A stretch of 27,973 bases of DNA from a virus, in the IMG/VR virus record IMGVR_UViG_3300010885_026001, positions 1-27,973 of that record, one strand, 5' to 3'. The notes under the pieces are model-generated. The model ran no database searches. It had not been told where the DNA came from and was given only the letters and a program-made list of their open reading frames with translations. Shown here in pieces: positions 9,201 to 18,200 of the stretch. The translations under genes were made by a program, and so were the position numbers. How positions within the stretch are numbered: position 1 is the first letter of the stretch; each line of letters opens with the position of its first letter.

Positions 9201-12200
9201 TAAAATTAGCCAATCAAGAATATTCAAAATTTAAAATTAAGTTTCTAGAATTAGCAGCCAATCTTGACTTAGACAGAACTGATATTCCCAATTGTGTTGA
9301 TACAATTATAGGTAAAATAAACAATTTAAAAAATAACTCTTTTCCTTGGTACTATAGTGACATGATCCCTTATGCAGCAATGGGGTTCAATAAAATATCT
9401 TATACAATTTTATCATCAACTATCAGATCTTATGAAATGTCATCTATATTTCAGGATGCTGTTTTACAAAATAGAGCAGTTTTTGTGTATCTTACCAGGA
9501 CGGTTAAAAATAAAACTACGACTCTTTTATTGATAAAAAATAAAGATTTTTATTTTGAACAAACAAGACCTGCTATCACATTCAATGAAAGTTTTACTTT
9601 ATTATATCAAGACAAAATTGATATAGTGGAATATGCTGATACCAATGGTAGTTATATTCCCGAGACTCCTACTAAACTTGGTATATACCCTCGGTTTATT
9701 CCGGAGATTTTTGTTGACAATACCTATAGAGAGCCTGTTACAGTAATACAAGGGCATGACGGTAGTATTACTCCTAGCTTTGGTGATTACAGAGATGATA
9801 TTTTACTAGAATTAGAAAGAAGAATTTATAATAATTTAAAAGTTGAATACAATCCTAACAATTTCAATTTATATGATTATCTGCCAGGTAAATTTAGAAA
9901 TACTGGATACACCAACGCAGAATTTAATCAGATTCTGAGCTCGGCATTTTTTCCATGGATTGGGAATAATAAAGTAGATTATACTACTAATAGCACATTT
10001 AAATCTTCAGATCCGTTTACCTGGAACTATAAAAACTTTCGCGACGTAGTCAATGGGGAGACTCTTCCTGGTACATGGCGCAGCATCTATAAATATTTTT
10101 ACGATACTGATAGACCACATACTCACCCATGGGAAATGTTGGGGTTCAGTGAACAACCAGATTACTGGAATGATAGATACGGCCCTGCTCCTTATACCGC
10201 CGGTAATGCCATATTATGGAGTGACCTAAGTCAGGGCTACATCCATTCAGGCAATCGCGCCGGTTTTGATATTAGATATCGTAGACCTAATTTAAACAAA
10301 TACATTCCTGTAGACGAGTCCGGTGCACTAGTAAGCCCGGAAAAAATTCTAGTAGTAGACTTTGATAGTGCCAATGCAAATACCAGTTATTCCATTGGTG
10401 ACCATGGTCCAGCTGAAACTGCTTGGAGGAGAAGCAGTGAATACCCTTTTTCTTTGCACCTGGCGCTAGCATTAACAAAACCTGCAAAATATTTTTCATT
10501 GTTGTCAAACATCACAAACTATTATAGAGACAATGTTACTGCACAGTTCTTAATTAATTCTACTAAACAGCATTTAACACCTGATGCAGTTTTGATCAAT
10601 GGGTACGAAAATGCAGGCGTTGTTGAAAATAGTGCAGGATATATTAACTGGATCGTAGATTATGTAAAAAATCTAGGAATAAGTGATGCTTCTTCCATGG
10701 TCAAAGATAATTTATCCAAACTTTCAATACAACTAGCATATAAAATTGGTTCATACACTGACAAAAAATTTATAACCTTATTGGCAGAACAAAGTAGTCC
10801 TACCAGTATTAACGACAGTATTGTTGTGCCTGATGAGAATTATCGCATTGAACTGTATAAAAGTACCCCGGTTAGTAAAGTTCAGTATAGCGCAGTCATA
10901 GTAGAAAAGTCCGCAGCAGGTTATACGGTATCCGGATATAGCACAACGACTCCTTACTTTTTTATAATACCTAGTGTACCAAATAATAACTCTTATGTTA
11001 TAACGCAAGGAAACTCACGGGCAGTAATTTATAACGATTATAAAAAAACAAAACTAACCATTCCGTACGGCTTTGAATTTAATACAAAACAACAGGTAGT
11101 TGACTTCCTAGTAGGATATCAGAGGTATTTAATAGCACAAGGATTTGTGTTTACGGATACTGAAAGCGCATTAGAAGAAAAACAAGATTGGGTATTAAGC
11201 GCAAAAGAATTCTTACACTGGGTCGAGCAAGGATGGCGCACCGGTAGCGTGCTAGTGTTGACACCAGTTAAAACCACATTAAAATTTTATAACAACCTGG
11301 CAGTGGTTGATGAGATTAAAAATATTCCTTTTGGCTCACGAATACTAGATATAAACAATAAAGTAATTAAAAATAATAATTTTACTGTATTTAGAGAAAA
11401 TAATTTATTTACAATACAATCCAATGGTGAGCAATCCATTGGCTTTGCTGAGTTGAATGTAGTGCAATACGAGCATCTATTAATAATAGATAATCAAACA
11501 GTATTCAATGACATTATTTACGCACCAGAATTAGGAAATCGTCAGTATAGATTAAAATTACTAGGCTCTAAAACCAGTAACTGGAATGGAAGTCTTGAAC
11601 TTCCTGGGTTTATTTATAATAGCCCTAATTTTGACACATGGAGTCCCGGCGCCGATTATCTCAAAGGCTCAATAATAGAGCACAAATCAAAATATTATAC
11701 TGCTTTACAAAATATTATTGCATCAGATAAGTTCCAGTCTAGTAGCTGGAAACTGATTTTAAATAGTGAACTAAAATATGGAATCACCAATAACTTTGCT
11801 ACAAATGCAGGACAAAGTTTACAATTTTATGACATTGATAATCAACCATTCAATGAGACACTGCAATCTTTCAGTAACGGATTAATAGGATTTAGGAATA
11901 TACAATTTTTTAGCGACCTAGGCATTGATACAACTACTCAAAGTAAATTTTATCAAGGACTGATAAAACAAAAAGGCACACTTAATTCTATTGTTGCACT
12001 TAAAGGTGCCATATTTAATAATATTAATACGGACATTAATATCTATGAAAATTGGGCAATCAGAGTAGGGGAATATGGCGCATTAGATGATAATCAATAT
12101 ATTGAACTGGCACTAGATGAGCGAAAAGTAACTAACAATCCGTCGACCATTCAATTCAATGATTCGACAACTATAGTGGATTCTGATGTAGTTTCCTATA

Positions 12201-15200
12201 CATTTAATGATTTGTATAAAATTAGCGGAGACTGGGATCCTCGTGTATTCAGAACTCAATCAACGGCAATTACGGAATCTATTACTCCGTTGCCAATTGC
12301 TGGCTATGTTTATCAACCTGATATAGATTCAACCTTGTTTGATTTAAGTAACTATCAAAGTCTCAATCGACAAATTGACGAAATTGGAACCGGATGGAAA
12401 TTATGGGTAGCAAGAAATTTTAAAAAAGAATGGGATGTATTACGGGCAAATATAGTTCACGGAATTACCTTTGCAATTCGTTATAACATCAATTCTGACG
12501 CAGAATTTGTACACAACGAACCGCACAGTTTAGTAGTTGACGATATTGTAGTAATAAAAAGTTTTGATAGCAGATTTGATGGCGCATATAAAGTTAAAAC
12601 TATTATTGACTCTACTAGGTTTACTGCAGAACTTTATCAAAATTTGATGAGCCTCATTGAACTAGGAGCAGTAGTTGGTCAAGGTATTTTATACAAATTA
12701 TCATCAGTACGAGTTTCACATGCCACAGATATAGAATCCATTAAACCCAATCAAGGGTGGATCACTAACGATAAAATTTGGGTAGATAATTTAGATAATT
12801 ATTCAAATTGGGGAGTTTATAAGAAAACTGACCCTTGGAAATACAGCAATAAATTTACATTGAATCAAAGTCAGGCAGCTGGATTTGATCATTTTGGAGC
12901 CAAGATAAGTCTTAAGTCTGATGGACAAGTATTCTATTCAGCAGCACCTGATTCAGGGCAGGGAAGAATTTCAGTTTTTCAACTAAGCAGATTAAACGAT
13001 ACTTATACGTATACTCCAGTTGCTTCAATCATTGGTAAAAATTCTAATTTAGAGTATCTTGGCGGATCATTATCTAACGGAAATAATTTACTAGCTGCAG
13101 GAGCATATAAAAGTTATTCCAATCAAGGCTTTGTTTATATCTATAAAGATCAAATTTTACAGCAGATTCTAGTAGAATCTTCTGGAACATCCGACAATAA
13201 ATTTGGATACTCCTCGGCAATGTCCGACGATGGAAAATTTTTATACATTGGAGCGCCAGGTAGTAATAAAGTTTATTGTTATGGGTTAGCATCACAAAGA
13301 ACGGAATTAGTAAATGTGTACTATGGCGACGGTAGTACTACTACGTTTACTTTACCTGCTGCCACCCTAGATGCAACATCAGTTATTGTTTATAATCCTT
13401 TATCATCAACCGAGTATATACCCGTAATAGATTATACAATTGCACAGTTTACAACAGGAATATCAAAGTATAGTGTTTCAGGAACTCCGCCAAGCACCCA
13501 AAATTCGTATTATAATGTAAATGCCACCGGAGGAGCCGGAACAGGGGCAAAATTTAGTGTGGCAGTAACAGTGCAAGGACCCGGAGCTTTTACTAAATTT
13601 GTTGTTGGTAAAACTTATAAAATTAAAGATTCAGGAACAACAGACTTTGTTGCCATTGGCTCAGTTGACAACAATCCTGGCACCGTATTTGTAGCAACAG
13701 GTACAGGTGTTGCAGGCACAACCGGTACAGCATATACTTGTGATGTGTCCTTATCTAATGCCGGTACTGGGTACGTAGCCAATAATGTACTAACGATCTC
13801 TGGTGCTAGTATTGGTGGTACTTCTCCTGCCAATGACGTAACAATAACAGTTACTTCTGTGACCAATGGCACAAATATTGTGTTCACTGCAATACCTGCG
13901 GCAAGTCAGAAATATCAGATATTCCTAAAACCTTATTATTACACATTAATGGCAACTTTGCCCAACGGTGCAGAAGCCCCAAGTACCTCTAATTTTGGAT
14001 ATAGTGTGTCGTGTAATTCGGATGGATCAACTGTAGCAGTAGGTGCTCCAGGGGAAACAATCAACGTTGGTAATTCAAGTTATTCAAATTCGGGAGCTGT
14101 TTACGTATATCACAGAACAGTCACTGACTTTGTAACCAGTGGGCTTGGTACATATACTCCGCCTGATGCATTTAATGTGATCAGAAATGTTAAATTAAAC
14201 GGTAAAGATCTAGTAGAAGTAACATCAACTAATATAACCGGTGACTACTATATCTCCGGATCTTCGGTGCAATTTGGTGCATACTCTACTCCTATAAGGG
14301 CACAAAAGTTAACAATAGAAACAAATCAATTTGTTTTTGATCAAAAATTAGCAGGGTTATCGGGCACCAATTTTAGATTTGGAAGTGATACTGACTTTTG
14401 TTCAAGCGGTTGCAATATTATAGTTGCATCACCCGGATATATATATGGCGGGTATCAAGCTGGAGCAGTGACTAGAATTGTAAATGCAGGTAGGATTTAT
14501 GGTTCAATCACTGGCACAAAATCCAATCCTACAGTCACCGCGGGGCATAGTATTGTTATCAACAATGTAAACATTGTGTTTAGCTCTAGCACACTTGATT
14601 CTGTAGTCACAGTGATCAATCAGACATTCATTCCTGGAGTGACTGCAGAAAACATTAACAATAAATTAAAGATTACAAGTCGAGTAGTAGTTCCTGGGCA
14701 AAAATTAGATATTAAACAAGGAGTTGGGACTCCTTTCACTGATCTAGGCATCAATTTATATCAATCAACACAAAATATAACACATCCGGGCCCAGTGACA
14801 GGTGAAACATTTGGAATAGCAGTTGCATTAAATGCAGATTCCACTGTACTTGCCATTGGTAGTCAAGGTGGAGATTCAACAATACCAACCAGCATTGACA
14901 ACGGAAACACAACATTTGATAAATTAAGTACAGAGATTGTAGAGTTAAGAAGAAATTCTGGATCGGTATACATTTATGATTTATTAAACAATCCTTTTGA
15001 AAACATTGAGTATCCTTCAATTTTTACACTGTCGCAAAATCTATACGGAACAGAATTACAATCTGGGTATAATTTTGGACAATCAGTTAAATTAAACAAT
15101 ACCGCTTTGTTTGCTGGAGTAACAAACGACAATGAGTTCAGTCAAGAAAACGGAAGTGTGTATTATTATAGCAATAGCACTGCCACCCCAGGATGGGATT

Positions 15201-18200
15201 TAATTAGATATAAAGAAGCCAGAATTGAGCTAGATGCAGTTAATTCAATCTTTACTTACGACTCGGAATCATCATTGATGATGGATTTCTTTGATTTTAT
15301 TGATCCAGCTAAGGGAAAACTATTAGGGATAGTCGATCAAGAAATTGATTATAGAGAAACTCATGATCCTGCTTCTTATAATTCTGCTAGTAGAAATGAT
15401 ACAATAAAAAATACAAATTTTTATTGGACTGATAGGCAAGTTGGAAGAACATGGTGGGACTTATCCTTGACAAGTTTTATTGACTACGAACAAGGAAGCC
15501 TGGCATATAGAACTAAAAACTGGGGGGCGATATTCCCAGGGAGTCAAATTAAAATTTACGAGTGGGTCAAAAGCTCGTATTTGCCTAGCCAATATGTTGC
15601 CACTGGCAACAATGGAGTACCAAAGCATCCCGACGATTCGGCATATTCAATAGCATCAACAGTTGATCCGGTTACTGGTATTATTGTTCAATATTATTAT
15701 TATTGGGTCGGGAACAAATCTACAGTTGATTCTGTAATAGCGCATCGCAATTTAAGTATTAAATCCTTGGAGTCTTATATATCAAATCCCAAGGATCAAG
15801 GAATTCCTTATATTGCGTTAATCGCACCAAATAGTTTTGCCATTTATAATTCTAATAATAACCTAAGATCGAATAAAATTATACTACACCTTGATCTAGG
15901 ACTAGGCAAAGGGCAAGGTGTAATTCATAGTGAATACGAGTTAATACAACAAGACAATGAGTTACAGATATTTCCACAAAAAATAATTGACAAACTCAGA
16001 GACAGTCTTGTGGGAGTTAACGGTCAAGGGGCACAGGTTCCTGACTTTTTATTACCCGTGCAGGACCGTTATGGCGTATTGTTTAATCCTAGACAATCAA
16101 TGTTTGTTGATCGACAGGCAGCATTAAAAATATTTGTTCAAACTGCAAATAATATTCTTTACCAATACCCTGTATTTCTTATCACCAATCCAAGCACTTT
16201 ATATGCTGAAGAGTCATTGCCAACATCAGGATTTGATTCCCAAGTTGACTCTGCTACACAATTATCTTATTTAGATGCGAATCTGCTCGCAGATGGGTAT
16301 AAGATTTTAATTCCCAGAGACCCAGATTTCAATGATAGATGGACGATCTACGAATACAAGAGCGCAACTGCATCTTTCCAAATTTTAAAAATACAAAATT
16401 ATAAAACTCCGTTATATTGGTCAAAGTTGGATTGGTATGCCAGTGATTTTGAACAAGGTAGCAAGATTGATTTTATAGTACCAACCTATGGCGATATCCA
16501 AACTTTAACATTGTCGGCCGGGAACCTAATTAAAGTGTTAGACAATGGTAATGGACAATGGTTAATTTATTTGGTACAGACTGATTTAAGTTTAACTTTA
16601 AAAGCGGCACAAAATGCAACATTCTCAATTGATACTTCAATCTACGATGTTACACTTGGCTCAGGGCTAGATTCAACATTGTTTGATATAGATCAATTTG
16701 ATACGCAAGTTGTGCAAGAATTAAGTTATATATTTAATAGCCTATATACAGAAATTTTTATCAAAGATTTGGCCATTAAGTTTAACGAATTATTTTTTGC
16801 AATAATAAATTTTATATTCACTGAGCAAAAAGCCACTGACTGGATTTTTAAAACTAGTTTCATTGATGCATATCATAATTTACGTAAGTTAGAACAAATA
16901 CCTAACTATGTTAAAGATGATCAGACTTTTTATGAAAATTATATCAATGAAATCAAACCGTATAGAACAAAACTTAAAGATTATGTTCCTATATACAGCG
17001 GCATAGATGCAGGTATTATAAGTTGGACCGATTTTGATTTACCTAGTCGTTATAACAACAACACCGGTACTTTTAGTGCACCTGGTGATCCAACAGTCCT
17101 GTCATCTACTAGTCCTTATACTGAATGGTATGATCATTATCCCTATCAGGTTTCTGATTTTATAATTGGAAACGTAGGCGTTGGATACGCTATAGCTCCA
17201 AATGTTGAAATAACCGGCGGAGGTGGATCGGGTGCAACTGCTATCACTACAATTGATCCAAGTACTCAGACTCTGACTGGAATTGTAGTTACTAATTCTG
17301 GTAGTGGATATACATCTACCCCTACTGTTACAATAAATGGAGTGGGATCGGGCGCCGTTGTTTATCCCTTGTTAAAAAATCAATACTTTAACCCAGAGCC
17401 GGCATTAAGTTATAATTTAGTTAGAACAACTGATACTACGCTCAAATTTGATAGGATTTTATATGACTCGAATGTGCAAATATGGCAACCTGGTGTAGCA
17501 TACCCGGAAACAGTTATTGCTACTGGGTATGGATCCAGTAGTAACATATGGATACAAAGCGGTAACATTATTTCATACCAAAACGAACCGTTCAAGGCCA
17601 AAGCCACTGCAATATCAAATGGTTCGGTATTTGATTATACATTATTTGACAGGATTGATAATTCCAATGTTCTGCTAACAGCAACAGATAGGATAAAAGT
17701 TTTCTATCAACCTAGTGCAGGCATGCCCAATAATAGTTATTCTGAATTAATAACTGGAATTGATTACCCAGGGGCAAAAGTCACAGCGGCAAAATTTACT
17801 GCCAACAGTGTTGAAATATCAAGCAATATTATAAATTTTAATTACATTGGGTTAACTATTACCAGTGCAAATATAGAAATTGTTGATTTTAGAAAATTAG
17901 GATTTGAGATAGATAATTCTATTAGAGTCCAAGGAAATTACAATTTTGACTTTAAGAATAGCGGATATTTTAAAATAATCAATGTTGAAAATCACTACAT
18001 GACGTTGGCCGGGGAACCAATAGAAACAACTTACAGAATGTTATTAGATATCCCAATTACTGCAAACTCTGGAGATATTATAACACAGGCCAATGTTTCT
18101 GGAAATGCTTATGTATTAAAAGACTTGGTTAATTCTAGATTTGTTGATATTATACATACCACAACCGGATTCCAACAAACAACTGCAGTTGGTACATTAG

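Larger units (their letters stand above)
12860..15170 (+). repeat. Seven-blade FG-GAP-type beta-propeller in the giant protein
   Basis: Seven copies of an integrin-alpha/FG-GAP-like blade can be read, each with FG (or LG), a strand, often SDG or NADS, a strand ending in AAP/GAP-like residues, and a closing VYxY-type strand. The blade-opening residues are F2210 (FGAKISLKSDG), L2265 (LGGSLSNGNN), F2313 (FGYSSAMSDDG...IGAPGS), F2577 (FGYSVSCNSDG...VGAPGE), F2705 (FGSDTDFCSSG), F2849 (FGIAVALNADS) and F2937 (FGQSVKLNNTA). Closing strands include GRISVFQL, GFVYIYKD, NKVYCYGL, GAVYVYHR, GSVYIYDL and GSVYYYSN. Seven is the usual blade number of integrin-type propellers. Blades 1-3 are contiguous, while large insertions separate 3/4, 4/5 and 5/6. 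Such propellers commonly bind proteins or glycans; a binding role here is inferred. Confidence 0.72.

Noticed and set aside
10088-10095. Perfect TATAAATA, the T4 late promoter core
   Set aside because: It lies deep inside the giant gene with no downstream gene start; chance is sufficient in AT-rich coding DNA.
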